64,000 nt of DNA from Beijerinckiaceae bacterium RH AL1 (GCA_901457705.2 LR590083.2:721001-785000), one strand, 5' to 3'. Counted from the first letter of the stretch, positions 17,505-28,758 are shown. Numbers and translations: made by a program. Notes: a model not told the origin generated them from the letters alone.

Positions 17505-17670
17505 CCTTCTCCCGCTTGCGGGAGAAGGTGGCCCGACGAAGTCGAGTCGGATGAGGGAGGTTGGCATTGGCTGCGGCGCCCGGGCGCCGGCCCGTACGCA
17601 CCCTTTCCGGCACCGCCCTCATCCGACCTCCGCTGACGCGGAGGCCACCTTCTCCCGTCGGGACGGGAGG
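17505..17670. repeat. Composite palindromic repeat, copy 5
   Basis: The left arm is at 17505-17557, with one substitution in the second hairpin (GTCGAG). The right arm at 17616-17670 is truncated by a few bases at its outer end, where copy 6 abuts it. Confidence 0.85.
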
Positions 17671-17680
17671 CGCCCGCGCC

Positions 17681-17853
17681 TTCCTCCTCCCGCTTGCGGG
17701 AGAAGGTGGCCCGACGAAGTCGGGTCGGATGAGGGAGGTTGGCATTGGCTGCGGCGCCCGGGCGACCGGCCCGCATCGCACCTTCTCCGGCACCGCCCTC
17801 ATCCGACCTCCGCTGACGCGGAGGCCACCTTCTCCCGTCGGGACGGGAGAAGG
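17681..17853. repeat. Composite palindromic repeat, copy 6
   Basis: The left arm 17681-17735 has a degenerate first hairpin and the right arm is at 17796-17853. It is directly tandem to copy 5. The right arm ends about 32 bases from the uvrB stop, so these hairpins would sit in the 3' untranslated region of uvrB mRNA. Confidence 0.9.
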
Positions 17854-17885
17854 ACGCGCGGCAGCGTTTCAGCCGGACGACGGCG

Positions 17886-20624
17886 TCATCCCCGCCGCTT
17901 CCCCCGGTACACCCGCGTCCCGCCCTTGCCCGCCGTGCTGCGCCCGGCCGGCACGGGCGCGCCTCTCCGCGGCCCGGCTTCGCCGCCGCCGAAATTGTGC
18001 GGGCCCATCTCGTCGTCGGTGGGCTTGTGCGGGCGGTTGGCGGGGACGTTGGCGGCGCGGCCGTACTTGCGCTCGCCGGCGTAGCCGCCGGCCGAGCGCT
18101 CGACCTCGGTCTGCGAGGCCATCGGGTCGGCGCCGACGGCGAGCTCGACCTGTTGAAGTCTTTTGACCTCGTCGCGCAGCCGAGCCGCCTCCTCGAACTC
18201 GAGGTTGGCGGCGGCCTCGCGCATGCGCTTCTCGAGGTCGGCGAGATTGGCCTTGAAGTTGTGGCCGATCATCGCGTCGCCGGCCTCGGCGAGCCCGGCG
18301 TCCACCGTCACGTGGTCCTGCTCGTAGACTGAGGAGAGGATGTCGGCGATGTTGCGCTTGATCGAGGCCGGCGTGATGCCGTGCTCCTTGTTGTAGGCCT
18401 CCTGCTTCTCGCGGCGGCGCGCCGTCTCGGCCATGGCGCGCTGCATCGAGCCGGTCACCGTGTCCGCGTAGAGGATCACCTTGCCGTCGACGTTGCGCGC
18501 CGCGCGCCCGATGGTCTGCACCAGCGACGTCTCGGAGCGCAAAAAACCCTCCTTGTCGGCATCGAGGATGGCGACGAGCGCGCATTCGGGGATGTCCAGG
18601 CCTTCGCGCAGCAGGTTGATGCCGACGAGCGCGTCGAAGGCGCCGAGGCGCAGGTCGCGGATAATCTCGATGCGCTCGATCGTGTCGATGTCGGAGTGCA
18701 TGTAGCGCACGCGCACGCCGTTCTCGTGCAGGTACTCGGTGAGGTCCTCGGCCATGCGCTTGGTCAGCGTGGTGATCAGCGTGCGATACCCCCGCGCAGA
18801 GACCTGCTTCACCTCGTCCAGGAGGTCGTCGACCTGGGTGCGGGCCGAGCGCACCTCGACGGGCGGGTCGATGAGGCCGGTCGGGCGGATGACCTGCTCG
18901 ACGAAGACGCCGCCGGTCCGTTCCATCTCCCACGATCCGGGCGTCGCGGAGACGTGCACGGTCTGCGGCCGCATCGCCTCCCATTCCTCGAAGCGCAGCG
19001 GGCGGTTGTCCATGCAGGACGGCAGGCGGAAGCCGTACTCGGCGAGCGTCGCCTTGCGCCGGAAGTCGCCGCGGTACATGCCGCCGATCTGCGGCACGGT
19101 GACGTGGCTCTCGTCGGTGAAGACGAGCGCGTTGTCGGGGAGGTACTCGAACAGCGTCGGCGGCGGCTCGCCCGGCTTGCGGCCGGTCAGGTAGCGCGAG
19201 TAGTTCTCGATGCCGGCGCAGGAGCCGGTCGCCTCCATCATCTCGAGGTCGAAGAGAGTGCGCTGCTCCAGCCGTTGCGCCTCCAACAATCGGCCGCCGC
19301 GGTAAAGCTCGTCGAGGCGCTGGCGCAGCTCGCCCTTGATGCCCTTGATCGACTGCAGCAGGGTCGGGCGCGGCGTCACGTAGTGCGAGTTCGCGTAGAT
19401 CTTGATGAAGTCGAGGTCCTGCGTCTTCTTGCCGGTGAGCGGGTCGAACTCGACGATGCTCTCGACCTCGTCGCCGAAGAACGAGACGCGCCAGGCGCGG
19501 TCCTCGTAGTGGGCGGGGAACAGCTCGACCGTGTCGCCGCGCACGCGGAACACGCCGCGCGAAAAGTCCCCGGCGGAGCGCTTGTACTGCAGCGCGACGA
19601 GGTCTGATATGAGCTGGCGCTGGTCGATCTTCTCGTTGTTGCGCACAGTGAAGGTCATCGCCGTGTAGGTCTCGACCGAGCCGATGCCGTAGATGCACGA
19701 GACCGAGGCGACGATGATGACGTCGTCGCGCTCCAGCAGCGCGCGCGTCGCGGAGTGGCGCATGCGGTCGATCTGCTCGTTGATCGATGATTCCTTCTCG
19801 ATGTAGGTGTCGGTGCGCGGGACGTAGGCCTCGGGCTGGTAGTAGTCGTAGTACGAGACGAAGTACTCCACCGCATTGTTGGGGAAGAAACTCTTGAACT
19901 CGCCGTAGAGCTGCGCGGCGAGCGTCTTGTTGGGCGCCAGGATCAGCGCGGGCCGGTTGGTGCGGGCGATCACCTGCGCCATGGTGAAGGTCTTGCCGGA
20001 GCCGGTGACGCCGAGCAGCACCTGATCGCGCTCGTGCTGCTCGACGCCGGCGACGAGCTCGGCGATCGCGGTGGGCTGGTCGCCCTTGGGCTCGTACTCG
20101 GACACGAGCTCGAAGGCGACGCCGCCCTCCGACTTGTCGGGGCGGTGCGGCCGGTGCGGCGTCCAGGCCTTGCCCTGCTGGATGTTGGGGTCGCCGGCGG
20201 CAAGCAGCGCGGCGAGCGAGTCGGCGGTGGCCGCCGCGCCGGTCATGCCGTGCGGGTGCGCCGCGTCGGCGTCGTGCGCGGGCTTGCGGGCGGCGGGCGG
20301 CGGCGCGGTGTCGAGGCTGCCGTCGGGCTCGAGGCCGAACATGTCGACGAATTTCTGGTCGATGCGCGACACCGGCCCGTCGGCGTCGGCCTCGAAGCGC
20401 GCCCGGCCCTCCTCGAAGCCGCTGGGGTGCTGCGAGGGGCGCGGGATGTTGAGGGCCGGGTTGAGCAGGGCGGCGAGGTGCTCGCCGAGCGGCTTCACCT
20501 CGGGCTTCGCCGCCTTGCTCTTGCCGGTGGGCTTGGGGGAACTCGGGCGCGGCGAGGGCTTGGCCGGCGCGACCTTGGTCTCCTCGGCGCGCGGTCGCCC
20601 GGTCTTCTTCGGTGGTCTCGACAT
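17886..20624 (-). CDS. uvrB: UvrABC excision nuclease subunit B
   Basis: A 912-residue protein that verifies DNA damage with UvrA and then recruits UvrC in nucleotide excision repair. The UvrB core starts near residue 171 ([20 protein letters not shown]), with Walker A GVTGSGKT at 205-212, the beta-hairpin [20 protein letters not shown], helicase motifs (QTIGRAAR) and a C-terminal UVR domain. The first ~165 residues are a low-complexity Lys/Pro/Ala extension, longer than in the ~670-residue enterobacterial protein. The start at 20624 precedes this extension; another in-frame ATG upstream is less likely. The 3' end is duplicated at 16584-16925. Confidence 0.96.
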   Translation of the reverse strand: MSRPPKKTGRPRAEETKVAPAKPSPRPSSPKPTGKSKAAKPEVKPLGEHLAALLNPALNIPRPSQHPSGFEEGRARFEADADGPVSRIDQKFVDMFGLEPDGSLDTAPPPAARKPAHDADAAHPHGMTGAAATADSLAALLAAGDPNIQQGKAWTPHRPHRPDKSEGGVAFELVSEYEPKGDQPTAIAELVAGVEQHERDQVLLGVTGSGKTFTMAQVIARTNRPALILAPNKTLAAQLYGEFKSFFPNNAVEYFVSYYDYYQPEAYVPRTDTYIEKESSINEQIDRMRHSATRALLERDDVIIVASVSCIYGIGSVETYTAMTFTVRNNEKIDQRQLISDLVALQYKRSAGDFSRGVFRVRGDTVELFPAHYEDRAWRVSFFGDEVESIVEFDPLTGKKTQDLDFIKIYANSHYVTPRPTLLQSIKGIKGELRQRLDELYRGGRLLEAQRLEQRTLFDLEMMEATGSCAGIENYSRYLTGRKPGEPPPTLFEYLPDNALVFTDESHVTVPQIGGMYRGDFRRKATLAEYGFRLPSCMDNRPLRFEEWEAMRPQTVHVSATPGSWEMERTGGVFVEQVIRPTGLIDPPVEVRSARTQVDDLLDEVKQVSARGYRTLITTLTKRMAEDLTEYLHENGVRVRYMHSDIDTIERIEIIRDLRLGAFDALVGINLLREGLDIPECALVAILDADKEGFLRSETSLVQTIGRAARNVDGKVILYADTVTGSMQRAMAETARRREKQEAYNKEHGITPASIKRNIADILSSVYEQDHVTVDAGLAEAGDAMIGHNFKANLADLEKRMREAAANLEFEEAARLRDEVKRLQQVELAVGADPMASQTEVERSAGGYAGERKYGRAANVPANRPHKPTDDEMGPHNFGGGEAGPRRGAPVPAGRSTAGKGGTRVYRGKRRG

Positions 20625-20838
20625 CCGCCGAATATGGCCCGTGGGCAGGGCAGGGGGAAGGGTAGGGCGTTTACGGACCTGTCGGCAGATCAAAATGCGG
20701 CTCGCCGGAAGCTGAAGTCGCGCAGCCGGCGCCCGACATCTTTTGTCACGCGCGGCTGACGCGTGTGCAATGCGGGTGCGCGATCTTGACCTCCACGGAC
20801 GCGCAATCGGGCGCGCCAGCACGGAAGACCTAGAGACG

Positions 20839-21063
20839 ATGAAAACCCTCGCCGCCCTCGCCCTCGCCGCCGCGCTCGCCGCCGGCACCGTGTCGACGGC
20901 CAATGCCTTCGGCATCTATTCCGACCCGGCCTACGACACCGAGCAGAGCGTGCACGTCGACCTGGAGGGCACGGTGCACGACCATTGCCACGGCATGAGC
21001 TCGGGCCACGCGCACCCGCTGTGCGGCACCGCGACGGGCGGCCCGGCCGGCGGCCTCTTCTGA
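20839..21063 (+). CDS. Small exported histidine-containing protein
   Basis: A 74-residue protein with an N-terminal signal peptide ([20 protein letters not shown]) and a short mature part containing a His/Cys cluster ([17 protein letters not shown]). The cluster could bind metal, but I know no family. The start at 20839 follows an in-frame stop closely. It is followed by a strong terminator, which supports a real short gene. Confidence 0.65.
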   Translation: MKTLAALALAAALAAGTVSTANAFGIYSDPAYDTEQSVHVDLEGTVHDHCHGMSSGHAHPLCGTATGGPAGGLF

Positions 21064-21094
21064 CGAGCAGCACCCCCGAACTGTACTCCAAACG

Positions 21095-21124
21095 AAAAAA
21101 GCCCCGGCTCGCGCCGGGGCTTTG
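21095..21124. terminator. Bidirectional hairpin terminator
   Basis: The stem GCCCCGGC / GCCGGGGC (21101-21120) is preceded by an A-run and followed by TTTG. It lies between the small His-rich gene and the convergent DUF4142 gene and could serve both. Confidence 0.85.
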
Positions 21125-21147
21125 TCGTCAAACGGTCTCGCGTTTTT

Positions 21148-21828
21148 CTACATCGCGCGCAGCTCGTCCAGGCGCCGCTTGACCAGCGGCAGCTGGCGCT
21201 CGGCCAGCGCGCGCAGCGCCGGGTCGTCGCCGTTGGCGATGTAGTCGGTGTAGAGCACCGAGAGCTGGCGCAGCGCGTCCTTCTGCGTGGTGACGAAGAA
21301 GGCGTCGAAGCGCTTGCCGCTCATGGTCGACAGGCGGTCCATGTCGGTCTGCTGCGAGGGCAGGAGCGTGCCGGGCGCCGGCGTGCGGGTGACGGTCAGC
21401 GGCGCCGGCTCGAGCGGCGTGTCGATGGCCACCGAGCGGCCGGTCAGCACATCGCCGACGCCGTTTGCGACGTCGAGCGGGACGGCCGTGGCGACGGCCA
21501 CCGGCGCGCCGACCACCGGCACCGCCGTGACCGCGGGCGCGCCGGTCGCGACGGCGATGCCGCCCGGCGTCTGCGTCTGCGTCCAGGCGACGAGCTGGTT
21601 GCCGGCGAGGGTCTGCTGGGTCGCCTCGGCGCGGGCATAGGCGCGGATCTTGGCGTTGGTCGACGCCTTCAGCGCCAGGCGGCTGGCGTTGTCGAGAAAG
21701 TCGACATTCGGATGCACGTTGGCGACGAAGGCGTCGGTGGCCGGCGAGCCCGCGAAAGCGGGGGTCGCACCGGCGAGGGCAAGAGCGCCGACCGCGGCGA
21801 GAAGAGCCGTCTTGTAAGTCAAGGTCAT
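21148..21828 (-). CDS. Exported DUF4142 family protein
   Basis: A 226-residue protein with a signal peptide (AALLAAVGALALAGATPAFA) and a helical mature part: ATDAFVANVHPNVDFLDNAS near the start and KDALRQLSVLYTDYIANGDD near the end, as in the ferritin-like DUF4142 family. The middle holds a Val/Ala/Pro-rich insertion. A shorter paralogue lies at 28077. The function is unknown; the location should be periplasmic. Confidence 0.8.
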   Translation of the reverse strand: MTLTYKTALLAAVGALALAGATPAFAGSPATDAFVANVHPNVDFLDNASRLALKASTNAKIRAYARAEATQQTLAGNQLVAWTQTQTPGGIAVATGAPAVTAVPVVGAPVAVATAVPLDVANGVGDVLTGRSVAIDTPLEPAPLTVTRTPAPGTLLPSQQTDMDRLSTMSGKRFDAFFVTTQKDALRQLSVLYTDYIANGDDPALRALAERQLPLVKRRLDELRAM

Positions 21829-21931
21829 TCCATTCCCCGATGTGAGATGTGATTATACAACCCGCACCTCACATCGGCGGTTCCGCACGGCGCGGCACCT
21901 GCGATCACACGTCGGTGCTTTATCTCTCAAA

Positions 21932-22882
21932 CTAGCGCTCGGGAGACGCGTCCTGCGCCGGCGCCTCTTCGTCGGCCGGCGCTGCCGCCGGCGCGGCGCG
22001 CGTGGCCTTGGCGCGGTCGTGCGCGGCGTGGCGGTGCTCCTCCTTCTCGAGGTCGGGGCCGAACTTCGAGAGCAGCGCGAGCACGCGGGCCTCAGTCATC
22101 TGCGTCGAGCAGAAGCCGTGCACGCTCTCGTTCTTGTAGTCGCGGCAGGCCATCTCGCGCTGCGAGGAGAAGCCGGCCTGCTCGCCGGCCAGCGCCTTCA
22201 CCGCCGCCCTGTCCTTGCCGGCGCGGTGCAGCAGCACGCGGAAGTTCGCCCGCATCGTCGTCTCGATGCGCACGCGCTCGCGCTCGAGGTCCTTGGCGCG
22301 CTTGTCGGTGATGTCGGCCGCCGCAGGACCCCACAGGCCGCCGAGCTCGACACGGCAGTCGGCCGCCTTGAACTCGCAGGTCGGCGTCGGGGTCGCGACG
22401 AGGACGGCGCCGTCGAGCACGTCGATCGTGAACGGGCAGGCGGCGAGCGGCACCTCGTAGCGGATCGCCCCGGCGGGTCGGCCGGCGGCCTTGGCGACGA
22501 TGGGGCTGGCGAGCGCGACGTCGAGGCTGCACGTCTTGGTCGGCGACGAGATCTTGTCGCCGGTGACCGAGAGCTTGGTGAGGGCGACGTCGCCGGCGGC
22601 CGCCTGCCCCTGCCGGTCGAAGGTCATGGCCCCGTCGACGCCGTTGCGCACCAGGGCATGACCGAGGATCGTGTCCTCGGTCGGCGGCTTGACGACGATC
22701 GGCTTCGGCGCCGCCTTCGGACCCTCGCTGCCGCCGGTATTGCCGCTCTCCCGCGGCGGCGTGCCGGCGGGGCTGCCGCCGAGCGCGCCGGGCAGCTGCA
22801 ACTGGGCACCGGCATCGGTCGGCCCGCCGGCGGCGAAGGCGAAGGCCGCGAGCCCGAGCGCGATGCGGCGCCTGGCGATCAT
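21932..22882 (-). CDS. Exported protein with extensin-like core and LprI-like C-terminal region
   Basis: A 316-residue protein with a signal-like N terminus (ALGLAAFAFAAGGPTDAGA) and a Pro/Gly-rich linker. A central Cys-containing domain (DTILGHALVRNGVDG, KTCSLDVALASPIVAKAAG) I can only compare loosely with extensin-like domains. The C-terminal helical region contains CRDYKNESVHGFCSTQMTEA, resembling the LprI/DUF1311 lysozyme-inhibitor module. The domain assignments are tentative. The gene is divergent from dnaK and ends in a His/Ala-rich acidic tail. Confidence 0.55.
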   Translation of the reverse strand: MIARRRIALGLAAFAFAAGGPTDAGAQLQLPGALGGSPAGTPPRESGNTGGSEGPKAAPKPIVVKPPTEDTILGHALVRNGVDGAMTFDRQGQAAAGDVALTKLSVTGDKISSPTKTCSLDVALASPIVAKAAGRPAGAIRYEVPLAACPFTIDVLDGAVLVATPTPTCEFKAADCRVELGGLWGPAAADITDKRAKDLERERVRIETTMRANFRVLLHRAGKDRAAVKALAGEQAGFSSQREMACRDYKNESVHGFCSTQMTEARVLALLSKFGPDLEKEEHRHAAHDRAKATRAAPAAAPADEEAPAQDASPER

Positions 22883-22929
22883 GCCGCGACGCCTGCAAAA
22901 ATCCCTGTTCGCGCAAGGGGGAGCGATCG

Positions 22930-22959
22930 CTTGCGCGCTTGAATCACCCTCTTATATAC
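22930..22959 (+). promoter_or_regulatory. RpoH (sigma-32)-type heat-shock promoter for dnaK
   Basis: CTTG at 22930-22933, seventeen bases, then CTTATAT at 22951-22957. This fits the alphaproteobacterial RpoH consensus CTTG-N17/18-CYTATNT. It lies about 140 bases before the dnaK start, leaving a moderately long leader. Confidence 0.8.
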
Positions 22960-23098
22960 CGGCCACCTTGCGGCCTCGCTTGCCAATGCCAATCTCACAC
23001 ACATCGGGGACCGGGCACCGATTGGTCCGCCCAAAACGGCGCCCATGAACCGGTCCGCTTCGGGGACCGGCGGTTCTGCGACACGAAAGGAAGCACAC

Positions 23099-25027
<1,929 letters not shown>

Positions 25028-25050
25028 TCGGCCTGTTGAACCCAGGATCG

Positions 25051-25083
25051 ACGGGCCGCCGAGCTTCGGCGGCCCGTTTTTTG
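25051..25083 (+). terminator. Terminator or attenuator between dnaK and dnaJ
   Basis: A long stem (ACGGGCCGCCGA / TCGGCGGCCCGT) followed by a run of six T. It lies 24 bases after dnaK and would reduce read-through into dnaJ, consistent with less DnaJ than DnaK. Confidence 0.85.
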
Positions 25084-25192
25084 TGGGTTTCGTGTGTCCG
25101 GCCTTTTGTGGGAGAAGGCCGGATCAAATCTTGCGTTAGAAAAGAAGCGTCGTCGTGCGGCTCGGACCGGCACCGGCGCGGGATCACCTGAG

Positions 25193-26332
25193 ATGGCCAA
25201 AGCCGATTTTTATGAGGTGCTGGGCGTGACCCGCACCTGCACCGAGGTCGAGTTGAAGTCCGCCTTCCGAAAGGCGGCGATGCAATATCACCCCGACCGC
25301 AACCCCGGGAACAAGGACGCCGAGGTCAAGTTCAAGGAGCTGAACGAGGCCTACCAGACGCTGTCCGACCCGCAGAAGCGTGCGGCCTACGACCGCTACG
25401 GCCACGCCGCCTTCGAGAACGGCGGCATGGGCGGGGGCTTCGCCGCGGACGGCTTCGGCTCGTCGATGGCCGACATCTTCGACGATCTCTTCGGCGACAT
25501 GATGGGCCGGCGCGGCGGCCGCCAGGGCGCCGGCGGCGCCGGGCGCGGCTCGGACCTGCGCTACAACATGGAGATTACGCTCGAGGAGGCTTTCCACGGC
25601 AAGACCGCGAGCCTCAAGCTGCCGACCTCCGTCTCCTGCGACGCCTGCTCGGGCACCGGCGCCAAGCCCGGCGCAAAGCCGCGCACCTGCTCGATGTGCC
25701 ACGGCCAGGGCCGCGTGCGCGCGCAGCAGGGCTTCTTCGCGATCGAGCGCACCTGCCCGACCTGCCAGGGCCGTGGCGAGATGATCGACAACCCGTGCAC
25801 CGCTTGCGCCGGCTCCGGCCGCGTGACGCGCGAGCGCCAGCTCTCGGTCAACATCCCGGCGGGCGTCGAGGACGGCACCCGCATCCGCCTCTCGGGCGAA
25901 GGCGAGGCCGGCACGCGCGGCGGCCCGTCGGGCGACCTCTACATCTTCGTCTCGACCAAGCCGCACCCGTTTTTCCAGCGCGACGGCGCCGATCTCTTCT
26001 GCCGCGTGCCGATCTCGATGGTGCAGGCGGCGCTCGGCGGCGAGATCGCGGTGCGTGCCGTCGACGGCAGCGAGACCAAGGTCAAGATCCCCGAGGGCAC
26101 GCAGTCCGGCAAGCAGTTCAAGGTGCGCTCGAAGGGCATGCCGGTGCTCCGCTCGCGCGAGATCGGCGACCTCTACATCCAGACCACGGTCGAGACGCCG
26201 CAAAGCCTCACCCGCCGCCAGCGCGAGCTGCTCGCCGAGTTCGAGGCCGAGAGCTCGCACAAGACGCACCCCGAAGCGTCCGGCTTCTTCGCCAAGATGA
26301 AGGACTTTTTCGAGAACTTGAGCGGGGCATGA
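25193..26332 (+). CDS. dnaJ: Co-chaperone DnaJ
   Basis: A 379-residue type I J-protein: J domain with HPD ([10 protein letters not shown]), Gly/Phe-rich linker, zinc-binding domain with four CxxCxGxG motifs ([32 protein letters not shown]) and C-terminal substrate-binding domains. It stimulates DnaK ATPase and delivers substrates. The start is set by the conserved [12 protein letters not shown] opening; the upstream in-frame ATG at 25094 is not supported. Confidence 0.98.
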   Translation: MAKADFYEVLGVTRTCTEVELKSAFRKAAMQYHPDRNPGNKDAEVKFKELNEAYQTLSDPQKRAAYDRYGHAAFENGGMGGGFAADGFGSSMADIFDDLFGDMMGRRGGRQGAGGAGRGSDLRYNMEITLEEAFHGKTASLKLPTSVSCDACSGTGAKPGAKPRTCSMCHGQGRVRAQQGFFAIERTCPTCQGRGEMIDNPCTACAGSGRVTRERQLSVNIPAGVEDGTRIRLSGEGEAGTRGGPSGDLYIFVSTKPHPFFQRDGADLFCRVPISMVQAALGGEIAVRAVDGSETKVKIPEGTQSGKQFKVRSKGMPVLRSREIGDLYIQTTVETPQSLTRRQRELLAEFEAESSHKTHPEASGFFAKMKDFFENLSGA

Positions 26333-26532
26333 CTCGCCGCGGCGCTCGCTTTTGAGGGCCGCTGCACGTACTGCTAAAGTCTACGATTGAGCGAAAGTCT
26401 AAGCTGCCGCTGGCGTCGGGCGCTTGTCACTGAGCTGCTGGAGACTTAGACCTCTGTAGGCTGGCGATAGGAAGAAGCTGTCGCCGCCACGTATAAGTAT
26501 TCATCACTTTATATTCTTTTCAGGAGGCAGCC

Positions 26533-26607
26533 ATGAGGCTTCGCCTACTCTGTTCTTTTGCTCGCCTGACGGCCGCCTCTTCATCCGCTCGTGAGGCCAC
26601 GCGATGA
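26533..26607 (+). CDS. Possible 24-residue leader peptide
   Basis: ATG at 26533 follows a perfect AGGAGG (26522-26527) and opens a 24-codon frame rich in Arg, Leu, Ala and Ser that stops at 26605-26607. The stop overlaps the ATG of the MoaF-like gene (ATGA), and no separate ribosome-binding site precedes that gene. The short frame is therefore probably translated and couples translation of the following gene. No peptide function can be assigned. Confidence 0.5.
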   Translation: MRLRLLCSFARLTAASSSAREATR

Positions 26608-26918
26608 CGGCATCGTTTCCCGGCGTGGGCCATCGCTATGACGTCGACTTCGGCGCCTTCCGCGTCGAGCTCGATTTCACCTCCGCGACGTCGATGACCT
26701 ACTACAACCTCGACAAGACGGGGCAAAAGGTCGGGTCTGAAACCGTCACGATCGCCGTCGAGCCGATTACCGACGATATCTTCCTCGTCACCTGGCAGGA
26801 GTCCGACAAGAGCACGGTGGTCCATATCGAGGACTACGCCCGGTTTACGATCGTCACCAACATCACCGGCTCCGATCTCACGTTCAGCCAGTACCACGGC
26901 ACGTTCAGGCGGCTGTAG
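26604..26918 (+). CDS. MoaF-like (calycin-type) protein
   Basis: A 104-residue beta-rich protein (FPGVGHRYDVDFGAFRVELD, TVTIAVEPITDDIFLVTWQE) that I place tentatively with MoaF/MoaF-related domains. These proteins have a small beta-barrel fold and no firmly known reaction. The start overlaps the end of a 24-codon frame, and the stop overlaps the GTG start of the DJ-1/PfpI gene (TAGTG), so three frames are coupled. Overall confidence in the family is moderate. Confidence 0.6.
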   Translation: MTASFPGVGHRYDVDFGAFRVELDFTSATSMTYYNLDKTGQKVGSETVTIAVEPITDDIFLVTWQESDKSTVVHIEDYARFTIVTNITGSDLTFSQYHGTFRRL

Positions 26919-27373
26919 TGAGCGGCGACGACAAGCGCCCGCCGACATGCTGGGTCGGCATCCTCGTCTTCGACGGCTTCGAGCCCATCGACGTGTTCGG
27001 CTTCGCCGAGGCCTTTTCGATCGCCCGCTATCTCGGCCAGGGCTATGCGTCGCCGGGACCTTACCCGTTTTGCATCACACTGATCGCGCGCTCGGTCGAG
27101 AGCGTGCGCAGCATTAACGGCCCGGCCGTGCTGCCCGACGTCGACATGCAGCAGGCGCTCGCCGACCCGCCCGACGTCTTGATGATCCCGGGCGGCGGCG
27201 GCGTCTGGCCGCTGCTCGACGACAAGACGGACCCCGCGGGCGTCGCGGCGCTCAAGGACTGGGTCGGCGCGATGGACAAGAAGGTGAAGCTGATGACGTC
27301 GGTCTGCGCCGAATACGACTGGCACCGCGATCCGCAGACGCCGATCTTCTACCCCCCGACCGCCGCGGCCTGA
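26918..27373 (+). CDS. DJ-1/PfpI-family protein, C-terminally truncated
   Basis: A 151-residue protein starting with GTG that overlaps the previous stop. It matches the N-terminal half of DJ-1/PfpI glutamine-amidotransferase-like proteins (VGILVFDGFEPIDVFGFAEA, DVLMIPGGGGVWPLL) up to the strand and elbow with the usual cysteine (LMTSVCA). There the family normally continues for about 60-80 residues; here about 20 unrelated residues follow and the frame ends. It may be a deletion product, and activity is doubtful. Confidence 0.65.
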   Translation: MSGDDKRPPTCWVGILVFDGFEPIDVFGFAEAFSIARYLGQGYASPGPYPFCITLIARSVESVRSINGPAVLPDVDMQQALADPPDVLMIPGGGGVWPLLDDKTDPAGVAALKDWVGAMDKKVKLMTSVCAEYDWHRDPQTPIFYPPTAAA

Positions 27374-27483
27374 GCCTTCTTCGACGAACTGGTTTGTCCC
27401 ACGACGAAGCGCGCATGGGAACGCCGGCAGGATGCCGGGCCGCGCTGGCGCGGTCCATTAGCCTTTGTGAGCGGAGCGACGCG

Positions 27484-27891
27484 CTAGCGGGCGGTCATCT
27501 CGTTGCCGGCGCGGCCGACGACGCCGCGCAGGCGGCGCACGCGCTCCTCAAGGCTCGCGCGGACGCATTCGTCGATCGCCGTGCCGGGATGGGCGGAATT
27601 GTGGGCGGCCCATTCGCAGCCCGTGCGCTGGCGCGTGAAGCGGGCCGTCGAGGCGACGAGCTGGCTCTGCTCGCCCGGCGACAGCTCGGCCCTGGCGCGG
27701 TCGGTCAGCGCGGCGATCTCGCGGTCCATCGCGACATATTCGGGCGAGCCGCAGATCGTGCGCGCGACGGCGGTGTGCGGCTTCCGGCAGTCGAAGGCCT
27801 TGGTCGGCGGCGCGGCCCAAGCCGGTGCGGCGAAGGCCGGCGCAGCCAGGGCGGCGACAAGTGTGATCGCGGCGCAACGAACGAGACTCAT
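27484..27891 (-). CDS. Exported LprI-like (DUF1311) protein
   Basis: A 135-residue protein with a signal peptide (ITLVAALAAPAFAAPAWA) and the four-cysteine pattern of LprI-type lysozyme-inhibitor domains: FDCRKPHTAVARTICGSPEY, TGCEWAAHN, IDECVRASLEERV. Known LprI proteins inhibit lysozyme or are periplasmic proteins of unknown role. It is monocistronic, with a short gap to the divergent DUF4142 gene. Confidence 0.8.
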   Translation of the reverse strand: MSLVRCAAITLVAALAAPAFAAPAWAAPPTKAFDCRKPHTAVARTICGSPEYVAMDREIAALTDRARAELSPGEQSQLVASTARFTRQRTGCEWAAHNSAHPGTAIDECVRASLEERVRRLRGVVGRAGNEMTAR

Positions 27892-28076
27892 GCGTAAGGG
27901 CTCCCCTCTAGAGCCAGCGGATCAAAGCGCGAGGCGGTTAACGATGCCTTGCCCGACGAAAGTTGCATGCGTATATCCGAACCAGCGGGTTCGGCTGCGG
28001 AACCGACAATCGTCTGCGACGTTTGTATGGCAACGAGGTCTGCACGGGCCCCGCCGCTTTCTGAGGGGATAGCACC

Positions 28077-28634
28077 ATGATCGTCCGTTCTACGCTCGGC
28101 GCCGCTGTGGTGGCCGCCGCGTTCTCGCTCGCCAGCCCGAGCACCGCTTCCGCCGCGTCGCTGATGACCGACGCCTTCTTGACCCACGCGAATCAGGACA
28201 TCGACTTTCTCGATCGCTCCAGCCGGTTCGCGCTCGAGAACTCGAAGAGCGCGAAGCTGAAGTCGTTTGCCCACGACCAGGCCCGCGACCAGACGCTGAC
28301 CGCCAACCGGATCGGCGACTGGATCAAGGCCGACCTCGGCGGCGACAAGGTCATCACCGGGCGCTCGGTGGCGCTCGACGGCGTCAGCCCCGAGACGCGC
28401 AAGCTCGCCACGATGAGCGCCTCGGTCGGCCAGGAGGACCTCGACAACCTCGAGGGGCTGAACGGCAAGGACTTCGACGACATCTACAAGGCGCGCCAGA
28501 AGCTCGCGCTGGAGCAGCTGCGGGATCTCTATGCGACCTACGCCGCCTCCGGCGATGACGCCAAACTCGTGGGAATCGCCAAGGCCGAGCTTCCGAAAAT
28601 AAATCGCGACCTGGTGGAACTGGGCCGTCTCTGA
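28077..28634 (+). CDS. Exported DUF4142 family protein
   Basis: A 185-residue protein with a signal peptide (GAAVVAAAFSLASPSTASA) and a helical mature part (LMTDAFLTHANQDIDFLDRS, KLALEQLRDLYATYAASGDD). It is a paralogue of the gene at 21148-21828 but lacks its central Val/Ala insertion. GAGGGG about twelve bases upstream may be the ribosome-binding site. A strong terminator follows. Confidence 0.8.
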   Translation: MIVRSTLGAAVVAAAFSLASPSTASAASLMTDAFLTHANQDIDFLDRSSRFALENSKSAKLKSFAHDQARDQTLTANRIGDWIKADLGGDKVITGRSVALDGVSPETRKLATMSASVGQEDLDNLEGLNGKDFDDIYKARQKLALEQLRDLYATYAASGDDAKLVGIAKAELPKINRDLVELGRL

Positions 28635-28690
28635 CGGGTTCTGCAACCGAGCGATCGATCTGCCCCCCAAATGGTCGATCGCCCATTAAG

Positions 28691-28723
28691 ACGGCCGCTC
28701 CCGCCCCCGGAGCGGCCGTTTTG
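28691..28723. terminator. Hairpin terminator
   Basis: The stem ACGGCCGCTCC / GGAGCGGCCGT is followed by TTTT. It sits between the DUF4142 gene and the convergent DUF2244 gene. Confidence 0.85.
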
Positions 28724-28758
28724 CTATCCAGCGGCTTGTTTCGTCGCGACCTTCCAGG

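Noticed and set aside
14047..17853. CRISPR array
   Set aside because: The repeats are 170-bp composite palindromes with genes between them, not short repeats with regular unique spacers, and no cas gene is present.
22900..23098. CIRCE element or HrcA site before dnaK
   Set aside because: No nine-base inverted repeat with a nine-base spacer of the CIRCE type is visible.
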